A stretch of 6,233 bases of DNA from an uncultured Eubacterium sp. GTDB taxonomy: Bacteria; Bacillota; Clostridia; Peptostreptococcales; Anaerovoracaceae. The notes beneath the pieces are model-generated. The model was not told the DNA's origin. It saw only the letters and a program-made list of their open reading frames with translations, and ran no database searches. Below, one piece after another: positions 1 to 6,233 of this stretch. Within the stretch, counting starts at the first letter, position 1. Each line of letters opens with the position of its first letter. Location of the stretch: assembly GCA_947367725.1 (NCBI GenBank), contig CANBFZ010000117.1, positions 1 through 6,233 on the forward strand, in the 5' to 3' direction. A program made the translations under genes and the position numbers.

Positions 1-672
1 GTTGAGCTGCTGCAGCTCGGAAAGTCTGAGACCGTAAGTCAGAAACAACATCAAAATTGCTTTGTCTCGTTTTTTCGTTTTCTGCCAATAAGCATACGCA
101 TGTTTGGAAAGCCCTGTGCCGTTTGTGACCGCATCCAGCATGATCATCACTTCGTCATCCTGCAGCGCCTTGATTTCTCGCTCTCCCGCTTTCGGAACGC
201 GAATCGGGTCAAAACCGTCTGTAATATTCTTTTCCAGCAGCTGATCCCGATAGAGTTGTTTAAACATGACGGAAATTGAAGATTTCTTTCTTGCCAGCGT
301 TTTGTTATTATTTTCATAAACGTAAATATTCTTATCTGTTTCCACCTTGTATTTTCTGCAGTAGTCCAGATAAATATTGATATCGACGGCTTGTATTTTG
401 CTAAATTCCTGCAGTGTAATCTGCGCGGTGTTTTCCGCCGTCGTCAGATCTGTTTCAGTAACGAGATAATGGCAGAAAAATTTGATATCGTGCAGATAAG
501 CAAGCCTCGACATTGGCAGCACGTTGCCCTTCAAATAGATAAAAAAACTGCGCAAAAATCTGGGAAGCTCTGCCTCTATTGCCTCACATTCCTGAAAAAT
601 CTGCGCTTCTTTCTGTACAATATTGTCGGGTTTATCGCTTTTGTTATGAATTTTTATTTCTTTTCCAGCCAT
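1..672 (-). CDS. XerS/XerC-like tyrosine recombinase, N-terminal part (3' end beyond the left edge)
   Basis: An open frame of 224 codons runs without a stop from ATG at 672 off the left edge. Residues about 32-150 form an N-terminal core-binding (SAM-like) region that is rich in aromatic and basic residues and would clamp the DNA. The catalytic domain begins near residue 165. Residues 202-224 (RDKAILMLF followed by TYGLRLSELQQLN) are the hallmark helix of the tyrosine recombinase/phage integrase family, with the first catalytic arginine at R216. The remaining catalytic Lys, HxxR, His/Trp and Tyr must lie outside the window. Family proteins are about 300-360 residues, so roughly a third is missing. 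The stretch before the hallmark helix (GTGLSKHAYAYWQKTKKRD, 185-203) is longer than in classical XerC/XerD and recalls streptococcal XerS and related Clostridial proteins; this comparison is from memory. The start is fixed by GGAGGA at 687-682, 9 bases upstream. The gene overlaps the miaA end by 19 bases, so it is probably co-transcribed and translationally coupled. A role in chromosome dimer resolution is an inference; a mobile-element integrase is the alternative. Confidence 0.85.
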   Translation of the reverse strand, partial: MAGKEIKIHNKSDKPDNIVQKEAQIFQECEAIEAELPRFLRSFFIYLKGNVLPMSRLAYLHDIKFFCHYLVTETDLTTAENTAQITLQEFSKIQAVDINIYLDYCRKYKVETDKNIYVYENNNKTLARKKSSISVMFKQLYRDQLLEKNITDGFDPIRVPKAGEREIKALQDDEVMIMLDAVTNGTGLSKHAYAYWQKTKKRDKAILMLFLTYGLRLSELQQLN

Positions 673-1580
673 TTGAACAAGTCCTCCAGACAGCTTTCAT
701 CATTTTCGTACGCAGAGATATCAAACCATCGCATGTCCTGATATCGTTTAAACCAGGTCATCTGCCGTTTGGCATAATGACGGGTGTTCTTTTTGACCAG
801 TTCTGTCGCCTCCATAAGGTCATAACGCCCTTCGAGATAACCGATGATTTCTTTGTAGCCGATGCCTTTCATGGAGATGTCGTCTTCTGTCAGTCCTCTT
901 GCCAGAAGACCTTTCACCTCTTCCACAAGCCCCTGCTCCATCAAAAGATCCACACGCTGATTGATACGTGCATAAAGCTGCGCTCTGTTCCGTTTCAGAC
1001 CAATCAGCCGCGCAGTATAATCAGTAGTCGGACGCAAATCTTTCGCGAAGTCTTTGACTTTTATGCCTAAGTGGGCGGCTTCAATGGCACGCACCACCTT
1101 TTTGATGTTATTGGGATGTATTCTTGCTGCCGCTTCTGCATCCAGTCCTTTCAATCGCTCGTAGAGAACTGCCGCGCCCTGTTCTTCCGCTTCTTGATAA
1201 AGCCGGTCGCGAAATGCCGGATCTCCCGGCGGCGCGCTGAAATCCATATCGTAAAGCAATGCATTGAGGTAAAGTCCTGTACCGCCTGCAATGACCGGCG
1301 TTTTTCCCTTGGCAAAAATTGCTTCGATGGCAGCTTTTGCCATCGACTGATATTTTGCCGCAGAAAAAGGCTCCGCCGGATCGATTTCATCGACCAGATA
1401 ATGAGGAACTCGCGCTCGCTCTTCGGGCGTAGGTTTGGCGCTGCCGATATCCATATACCGATACAGCTGCATCGAATCGCAGGAAACGATTTCGCCGCCG
1501 ACAAAAAGCGCCGTTTCGATGGCATATTTTGTTTTTCCTACTGCGGTCGGACCGCAAATGACAATGATTTCTCTCTGCAT
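654..1580 (-). CDS. miaA: tRNA dimethylallyltransferase MiaA
   Basis: MiaA transfers a dimethylallyl group from dimethylallyl diphosphate to N6 of A37 in tRNAs reading UNN codons, giving i6A37. MiaB usually then methylthiolates this base. The 308-residue product has the family's normal length. With ATG numbering it shows the P-loop GPTAVGKT (10-17), the conserved CDSMQLY (34-40) with the presumed catalytic aspartate D35, MDIGSAKP (43-50), the VIAGGTGLYLNALL block (96-109), RIHPNN (153-158), GIGYKEI (239-245) and the C-terminal tRNA-contacting stretch with KRQMTWFKR (271-279). The gene begins 5 bases after the mutL stop. A GTG one codon upstream (1583) would leave only 2 bases. ATG is chosen because it is the stronger start codon and gives the usual distance to the P-loop. 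No good Shine-Dalgarno precedes either start (only a weak GAG in AAGCGAG), so reinitiation after mutL is likely. The function is secure; the exact start is less so. Confidence 0.96.
   Translation of the reverse strand: MQREIIVICGPTAVGKTKYAIETALFVGGEIVSCDSMQLYRYMDIGSAKPTPEERARVPHYLVDEIDPAEPFSAAKYQSMAKAAIEAIFAKGKTPVIAGGTGLYLNALLYDMDFSAPPGDPAFRDRLYQEAEEQGAAVLYERLKGLDAEAAARIHPNNIKKVVRAIEAAHLGIKVKDFAKDLRPTTDYTARLIGLKRNRAQLYARINQRVDLLMEQGLVEEVKGLLARGLTEDDISMKGIGYKEIIGYLEGRYDLMEATELVKKNTRHYAKRQMTWFKRYQDMRWFDISAYENDESCLEDLFKWLEKK
682..687 (-). promoter_or_regulatory. Shine-Dalgarno site of the tyrosine recombinase gene
   Basis: The minus strand reads GGAGGA at 687-682, nine bases before the ATG at 672-670. 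It lies inside the last codons of miaA. It is the strongest ribosome binding site in the window and decides the recombinase start within the overlap. Confidence 0.75.
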
Positions 1581-1585
1581 CACTT

Positions 1586-3511
1586 TTAAACTCGCTTAAA
1601 CATTTTTTCGATTTCGTATCGGGAAAGTCGGATAAAGGTCGGTCTTCCATGGGGACAGGAAAATGGATTTCTGCATGCAGCAAGCTGTAGCAGCAGTGCC
1701 TGCATTTCCTCCATCGAGAGGTAATCCCGCGCTTTCACAGCTGCTTTACAGGATTTTGTGATCAGCTTGTTGATGACCACGGTATTTTGCAGTTTCGTGC
1801 CCTCCGTCAAACTATCTATATAAGTATTGACAAAATCCTCTGCCTCTGAAAGGCTCATAAAGGTTGGAATTTCCTTAATCACATAGGAATTTTGTCCGAA
1901 CTCCTCGACTAAAAAACCCAAGTCTGTCAGGGCGTCCAGCCAGTCATACTGATTTTCTTTGACAGACAGCGGTACTTCCACCATAATCGGCGTCAAAATT
2001 GGCTGCCGCAGCTTCTCTTCAGCAAGATAGGCACCTACCAGTTTTTCATAAAAAACCCGCTCATGGGCGGCATGCTGATCGATTAAATAAAAGTTTTCCC
2101 TGTCCACTGCCGTCATATAAGTGCCGAAGATGGCGCCTGTCAGCTTTAGCTGGTCGAATGTAAAAGGCTGCAGTGAAGGTGCAGCAAGATCAATCCATGG
2201 TTTTTCCGCCGCATGCTTTTCAGCTGTAAGCGGTTCTGACGTGGTTACTGATGATTTCTCTATCGTTTTAGGCTTTTCTACTATTTCTGCAGTATGGTAT
2301 GCTTTCTCTTCTTCCGCGATCCGCAGTGCCGCACGTTTCGTTGACAATATTTGTTTTATGTCTACCTTTTCTGCTTTTGCTACTGCCGTTGCTTCTGTTC
2401 TTTGTGAAACGGTTCTTTTCTCCGTTTTTTTTGGTGCCGGTGATGTTGGCAGCTCTATCTGGCTTTCTGGAGCATCTGTTTTAGGTTTCGCCGCTTCTCG
2501 AAAGATATTTTTGACTTCTGTCACCGCTGCTTTGGTGCCCAATGCGCTGATCACGCCGTCCGCAACTAGTGCGGTGATGTCTTCTTCCCGATCAAAGCGA
2601 ACTTCTTTTTTGTTGGGATGGATATTGACGTCCAGTTTTGCCGGATCGGTTTCAATAAACAGAAATGCGACCGGGTAGCGGCCTTCAAACAGCCGTTCCC
2701 TGTACCCTTGCGTGACGCCTCTCTCAATGACTTTGCTGCCAACCACTCTACCGTTGACAAAGAAAATCTGGCTTTTTCGATTGGTTTTCGAGAGGGATGG
2801 TCTGGAAATATAGCCGGTCAGCCGATTTCCGTCTCTTTCAAAAGAAACCGGTACCAAATCCTGATAGGCACTGATTTTATATACGGCAAGAATCGCCGCC
2901 AGCAGATCACCGTTTCCTGTGGTAGAAAAAACAATGTTGCCGTTGTTGATGAATCGAAATTTGACGGACGGATATGCCAGTGCAATCTGGGATAGAAAGT
3001 CAATGATTTGACCGCTTTCCGCACTGTCAGATTTTAAAAATTTTTGTCTCGCCGGCGTATTATAGAACAAATCAGTCACGATGATCGTAGTCCCGTCTGG
3101 ACAGCCTGTTGCACTGTTTGCAATGACTTCACCGCCGTGAATGAAAAGCTTTGTCCCCGTTTTGGCATCTCTTGTTTTGGTAATAAACTCTGTATGGGTG
3201 ACTGCAGCAATGCTGGCCAGTGCTTCTCCTCGAAAGCCCAGCGTCCCAATCGCATCTAAATCTTTTACTGTAGAAATTTTGCTGGTAGCATGACGCAGAA
3301 AGGCGGTTTCTGTTTCTTCCCTGGGGATTCCACAACCGTTATCTGTCACGCGGAGATATGTTTTCCCGCCGTTTTTGATTTCTGCCACAATCGAATCTGC
3401 GCCGGCGTCAATGGCATTTTCCACCAATTCTTTCATGATAGAAACGGGGCGTTCTACTACCTCGCCGGCAGCAATTTTATCTGCAATATTTTTCTCTAAA
3501 ACCTTAATCAT
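1586..3511 (-). CDS. mutL: DNA mismatch repair protein MutL, endonuclease type
   Basis: MutL links mismatch-bound MutS to strand nicking and excision. The 641-residue protein (ATG numbering) opens with a GHKL ATPase domain: AAGEVVERP (14-22), KELVENAIDAGA (27-38) with E28 and N32, DNGCGI (57-62), HATSKI (74-79) and GFRGEAL (92-98). The transducer domain has VNGR (252-255) and VNIHPNKKEVRF (295-306). A low-complexity Ala/Lys/Glu/Thr linker covers about 337-448. The C-terminal dimerisation domain carries the metal-dependent nuclease motif DQHA(X)2E(X)4E (478-489), the SCK form of the ACR motif (587-589) and CPHGRP (619-624). QPILTP (503-508) sits where Bacillus MutL has its sliding-clamp-binding motif. 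This makes it the MutH-independent, self-nicking type. The ATG at 3511 overlaps the mutS stop by 8 bases and lies 8 bases from AAGGA. A TTG one codon upstream (3514) is possible but has worse spacing. Confidence 0.97.
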   Translation of the reverse strand: MIKVLEKNIADKIAAGEVVERPVSIMKELVENAIDAGADSIVAEIKNGGKTYLRVTDNGCGIPREETETAFLRHATSKISTVKDLDAIGTLGFRGEALASIAAVTHTEFITKTRDAKTGTKLFIHGGEVIANSATGCPDGTTIIVTDLFYNTPARQKFLKSDSAESGQIIDFLSQIALAYPSVKFRFINNGNIVFSTTGNGDLLAAILAVYKISAYQDLVPVSFERDGNRLTGYISRPSLSKTNRKSQIFFVNGRVVGSKVIERGVTQGYRERLFEGRYPVAFLFIETDPAKLDVNIHPNKKEVRFDREEDITALVADGVISALGTKAAVTEVKNIFREAAKPKTDAPESQIELPTSPAPKKTEKRTVSQRTEATAVAKAEKVDIKQILSTKRAALRIAEEEKAYHTAEIVEKPKTIEKSSVTTSEPLTAEKHAAEKPWIDLAAPSLQPFTFDQLKLTGAIFGTYMTAVDRENFYLIDQHAAHERVFYEKLVGAYLAEEKLRQPILTPIMVEVPLSVKENQYDWLDALTDLGFLVEEFGQNSYVIKEIPTFMSLSEAEDFVNTYIDSLTEGTKLQNTVVINKLITKSCKAAVKARDYLSMEEMQALLLQLAACRNPFSCPHGRPTFIRLSRYEIEKMFKRV

Positions 3512-6137
3512 CAATTGCTTCCTTTAATTCTTCTAAAATTTCGATGGCTTGTGATGGTGTAATCTCCATCAGATTCAGACTGCGAATCCGATCTATCACC
3601 GGGCTTGACCCTGGCATGAAGAAAGAAATCTGCGCTTCTTCACAGGCAGCCGCAGGCGCTTTTTCTGGGGAATATGGTGCTTCTGCAAGGGTGATTTCAG
3701 CTGCGCCGGCTTCCAGCTGGGAAAGCTTACGCTGTGCATTTTCAAGCAGTGCGCCAGGAACACCTGCCAGCTTTGCAACATGAATGCCGTAGCTTCGGCT
3801 GGCTGAGCCTTCCACAATTTTATGTAAAAATACGATGTTGCCGTTTTCTTCGGACACATCGACATTCAGATTGCGAACGCCTGCGATCTGTTCTTCCAGT
3901 GCAGTCAGTTCATGATAATGCGTTGCAAACAGGGTTCTGATGTGTGTCTGCTCGTTACAGAGATAATCAACTGCCGCCCATGCGATGGAAAGTCCGTCGT
4001 AGGTGCTGGTACCTCTGCCGATTTCATCCAGAATAATCAGGCTGCGCGCCTTGGAACAGCTGAGAATATAAGCCAGTTCACTCATTTCCACAAAGAATGT
4101 GGATTGTCCCTGTGCCAGATTATCCGATGCGCCGATTCTGGTAAAGATGCGATCCACTACGCCGATTCTGGCTGATGCACAAGGCACAAAACATCCCGCC
4201 TGTGCCATAAGTACGATTAACGCAGTTTGGCGCATGTACGTGGATTTTCCCGCCATATTAGGACCGGTAATGACCAGCATGCTGGTGTCTGTATTGTTTA
4301 GATAAGTATCGTTAGAGACAAACATGCCGTCCGAGATCATCTGTTCGATGACCGGATGCCTGCCCTTTTCGATACGAAGTTCAAAACTTTCGTCGATGAT
4401 CGGCTTGACATAACCCAGTTTGCTGCTGACGTTTGCGAAACTAAGTAGTACATCCAGCTGGGCGATCGCTTGAGAAGTTTCCTGGATTTCTCGGATATAC
4501 TGCTGAATTCGACTGCGGATTTCAGTAAATAATTCGTATTCGATCTGGTTGATCTTGGCTTCTGCGTTGAGCACCAGATTCTCCATCTCCTTTAGCTCCG
4601 GCGTGATATACCGTTCATTATTGACCAGGGTCTGTTTGCGAATATAGTCCTCCGGCACCAGGTGGGCATTGGCTTTGGTGACATCAATATAGTAGCCAAA
4701 TACCTTGTTGAATCCCACTTTCAGCGCACGAATACCCGTTCGTTCCCGTTCGGTATGTTCCAAGTTGGCAATCCACTGTTTGCCGTCTTTGATGGAAAAT
4801 TTGATCTGATCCAACTCCTGTGAATAGCCTTCTTTGATCAGTCCGCCGTCTTTGATGGTAAAAGGTGCGTCTTCCCGAATGGCGTCCTCGATCATGGTAT
4901 GAATTTCTTCCAGGTCGTAAATCTGACTGTGAAACTGCTGCAGCAACGCAGAATCTGTATAGGCAAGTCCTGCTTTGATTTCCGGCAGCACACTTACGGA
5001 ACTCTTCAAGGCGATCAAATCCTTGCCGTTTGCGCTGCCTGATGCAATTCTTCCGGCAAGACGCTCAAAATCGTAAACCTGCTTCAGCGCTTCTCTGAGA
5101 TTGTTTTCTAAAATAGGCTGCTCTGTCAGCTCTTCTACGGCACCTAATCGAAGATTAATTTCGGCAGCGTTATTCAGTGGTTCACGCAACCACTGTTTCA
5201 GCTTGCGGCTGCCCATAGCAGTTGCGGTTTTGTCCAGCACGCCCAGCAGTGAACCCTGTATGCGTTTATCGTACAGAGTTTCCGTAATTTCCAGATTGCG
5301 CAGTGTCGCTTTATCCAAAGACATATGCTTGCCGATTTCATAAAATCTGCATTGGGTCAATTGACTCAGGCTCTGTTTCTGGGTTTCCAATAGATACGCA
5401 AGCAGCGCGCCCAGAGAAAGGATGCAGAAATCTCTTCCGAAAAGTCCCAGACTGGTCAGAGAGCTCTGCTCAAACTGGGCTTTGATGGCATCTTCTGCGG
5501 CTTTTTGCCCATAGTAAGCGTCGTTCATCACAAAAACGAACGCACCGGTGACCGCTTTCAGCTCTGCCGCATCGACCATGGCTTCCGCCGAGTTGTTGAT
5601 GATAATTTCTTTCGCGTCAATTTTAGAAAGCTCATTGAGCATGTCCTGCACCAGATTCAAACTGCTCTGCTGCTCCGTAGTGCAGAGTTCGCCGGTGGAA
5701 ATATCGCAGTAAGAGATGGACATACCTTTCTTATCCAGATAGACCGATGCCAGATAATTATTTTCTGTTTCTTTCAGCATCGTCTGAGATGTAACTGTGC
5801 CCGGCGTAACAATCTGAATCACTTCCCGCTTGACGATGCCTTTGGCTTCTGCAGGATCTTCTACCTGTTCACAAATGGTAACTTTATAGCCTCGTTCGAC
5901 CAGTCTTGCAATATAAGTGTCTGCTGAATGAAACGGAACGCCGCACATGGGCGCCCTCTCTTCCTGTCCACAGTTCTTGCCGGTCAGGGTCAGTTCCAGC
6001 TCTCTGGACGCTGTTTTCGCGTCTTCATAGAACATTTCATAAAAGTCGCCCAATCTAAAAAAGAGAATACAATCCTCATATTCTGCCTTAATCTCCAAAT
6101 ATTGCTGCATCATAGGTGACAGTTTATTTTTTGCCAT
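3504..6137 (-). CDS. mutS: DNA mismatch repair protein MutS
   Basis: MutS binds base mismatches and small loops, exchanges ADP for ATP, becomes a sliding clamp and recruits MutL. The protein has 877 residues, normal for bacterial MutS1. Domain I carries the mismatch-probing Phe-X-Glu in GDFYEMF (30-36; F32, E34), followed by APMCGVPFH (62-70). The connector, core/lever and clamp domains span roughly 125-570; a lever block reads KLKQWLREPL (312-321) and a clamp block reads GFNKVFGYYIDVTK (475-488). The ATPase domain shows Walker A GPNMAGKST (625-633), STFFVEMSE (679-687), Walker B LDEIGRGTST (703-712) and the H-loop ATHYHEL (738-744) with H740. Near the end, QISFF (836-840) matches the beta-clamp-binding QLSFF of Bacillus MutS. 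A short C-terminal helical tail follows. The ATG at 6137 is preceded by AAGGAG ten bases upstream. It is the first of the four genes visible here. This is not the MutS2 type, since it has the mismatch-binding domain and lacks a Smr tail. Confidence 0.98.
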   Translation of the reverse strand: MAKNKLSPMMQQYLEIKAEYEDCILFFRLGDFYEMFYEDAKTASRELELTLTGKNCGQEERAPMCGVPFHSADTYIARLVERGYKVTICEQVEDPAEAKGIVKREVIQIVTPGTVTSQTMLKETENNYLASVYLDKKGMSISYCDISTGELCTTEQQSSLNLVQDMLNELSKIDAKEIIINNSAEAMVDAAELKAVTGAFVFVMNDAYYGQKAAEDAIKAQFEQSSLTSLGLFGRDFCILSLGALLAYLLETQKQSLSQLTQCRFYEIGKHMSLDKATLRNLEITETLYDKRIQGSLLGVLDKTATAMGSRKLKQWLREPLNNAAEINLRLGAVEELTEQPILENNLREALKQVYDFERLAGRIASGSANGKDLIALKSSVSVLPEIKAGLAYTDSALLQQFHSQIYDLEEIHTMIEDAIREDAPFTIKDGGLIKEGYSQELDQIKFSIKDGKQWIANLEHTERERTGIRALKVGFNKVFGYYIDVTKANAHLVPEDYIRKQTLVNNERYITPELKEMENLVLNAEAKINQIEYELFTEIRSRIQQYIREIQETSQAIAQLDVLLSFANVSSKLGYVKPIIDESFELRIEKGRHPVIEQMISDGMFVSNDTYLNNTDTSMLVITGPNMAGKSTYMRQTALIVLMAQAGCFVPCASARIGVVDRIFTRIGASDNLAQGQSTFFVEMSELAYILSCSKARSLIILDEIGRGTSTYDGLSIAWAAVDYLCNEQTHIRTLFATHYHELTALEEQIAGVRNLNVDVSEENGNIVFLHKIVEGSASRSYGIHVAKLAGVPGALLENAQRKLSQLEAGAAEITLAEAPYSPEKAPAAACEEAQISFFMPGSSPVIDRIRSLNLMEITPSQAIEILEELKEAIDD
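3520..3524 (-). promoter_or_regulatory. Shine-Dalgarno site of mutL
   Basis: The minus strand reads AAGGA at 3524-3520 inside the last codons of mutS. Spacing is 8 bases to ATG at 3511 but only 5 bases to the in-frame TTG at 3514. This favours the ATG and gives a mutS-mutL arrangement suited to translational coupling. Confidence 0.6.
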
Positions 6138-6233
6138 GAATGGATAACTCCTTTTCTATGTTTTCAATGTATGTCTGCGCATTTACACCGCAAATTTCTT
6201 CAAATTACCGTGTGAACGCGTGTTCTTCTCGCC
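6138..6233 (-). other. Segment upstream of mutS; possible 3' tail of an upstream gene, unidentified
   Basis: Apart from the mutS Shine-Dalgarno site these 96 bases hold no recognised feature. On the minus strand each frame entering from the right edge closes soon: one ends in TAA at 6185-6183 (tail GEKNTRSHGNLKKFAV), one in TGA at 6202-6200, and one in TAA at 6207-6205. After that last stop the same frame stays open without an ATG until a TAA at 6126-6124, inside mutS, reading FEEICGVNAQTYIENIEKEL onward. Any of the first three could be the end of the preceding gene. In Clostridia miaB commonly precedes mutS, but none of these tails shows a recognisable MiaB C-terminus. No convincing -35/-10 pair was seen, so I cannot say whether mutS has its own promoter here. 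Confidence 0.3.
6148..6153 (-). promoter_or_regulatory. Shine-Dalgarno site of mutS
   Basis: The minus strand reads AAGGAG at 6153-6148, ten bases before the mutS ATG at 6137. The spacing is slightly long but the match is good, and no other plausible start codon lies nearby. Confidence 0.65.

Noticed and set aside
4..18. Inverted repeat gagctg-ctg-cagctc with a three-base loop at the left edge.
   Set aside because: It encodes the Glu-Leu-Gln-Gln-Leu part of the recombinase's conserved helix, lacks a following T-run, and is in the middle of a gene, so a terminator or binding site is not supported.
391..1589. Plus-strand open frames opposite the recombinase and miaA (391-741, 579-1070, 1071-1589).
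   Set aside because: They are antisense to well-supported genes and their products have no recognisable motif. The sense strand explains the sequence fully.
2121..2678. Long plus-strand open frame of 185 codons opposite mutL.
   Set aside because: It lies mainly opposite the low-complexity Ala/Lys/Glu linker of MutL, whose codon pattern naturally leaves the antisense frame open. The product is compositionally odd, and the MutL reading is beyond doubt.
4130..4171. 12-base direct repeat cgccgattctgg at 4130-4141 and 4160-4171.
   Set aside because: Both copies encode conserved Arg-Ile-Gly segments of the MutS ATPase domain (ARIG and TRIGA), so protein conservation explains them.
4782..4858. 14-base direct repeat gccgtctttgatgg at 4782-4795 and 4845-4858.
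   Set aside because: The copies encode two similar short peptides (IKDGK and IKDGG) in the MutS lever region. Both fit the family pattern and there is no sign of a mobile or regulatory repeat.
6166..6192. Possible promoter upstream of mutS (TTGCGG, 16-base spacer, TACATT on the minus strand).
   Set aside because: The -35 match is only three of six bases and the -10 four of six, and mutS may belong to a longer operon. The match is within chance.

Overview
The window holds four protein-coding genes, all on the minus strand and packed almost without gaps, so transcription runs from right to left: mutS, then mutL, then miaA, then the first two thirds of a tyrosine recombinase that is cut by the left edge. 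The mutS-mutL-miaA order, Shine-Dalgarno sites of the AAGGAG/GGAGGA type, an endonuclease-type MutL and a MutS with a C-terminal QxSFF clamp motif all point to a Bacillota bacterium, most likely class Clostridia. The base composition is moderate by eye, not AT-extreme. Family-level placement (something like the Anaerovoracaceae or Eubacteriaceae) is only an impression.

Layout, in transcription order. Positions 6233 to 6138 hold a short segment before mutS with no gene I can identify; it may contain the tail of an upstream gene. MutS (6137-3504) recognises mismatches. MutL (3511-1586) overlaps the mutS stop by 8 bases and is the nicking endonuclease of a MutH-independent mismatch repair pathway. 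MiaA (1580-654) starts 5 bases after the mutL stop and prenylates A37 of tRNAs that read UNN codons. A XerS/XerC-like tyrosine recombinase (672-1, partial) begins inside the last 19 bases of miaA, behind a strong Shine-Dalgarno site.

How they fit together. MutS and MutL form one repair pathway, and both carry visible sliding-clamp-binding motifs, which would tie repair to the replication fork. MiaA is a common genomic companion of mutL with no direct biochemical link. The recombinase occupies the place after miaA where many Clostridia carry hfq. Its sequence around the first catalytic arginine resembles the single-recombinase XerS type more than classical XerC/XerD, so a housekeeping role in chromosome dimer resolution is possible, but the C-terminal catalytic residues are outside the window.

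I found no RNA gene, CRISPR array, insertion sequence, riboswitch, convincing promoter or terminator. The window is a conserved core region. The recombinase at its left edge and the unexplained bases before mutS are the only parts that merit a second look.
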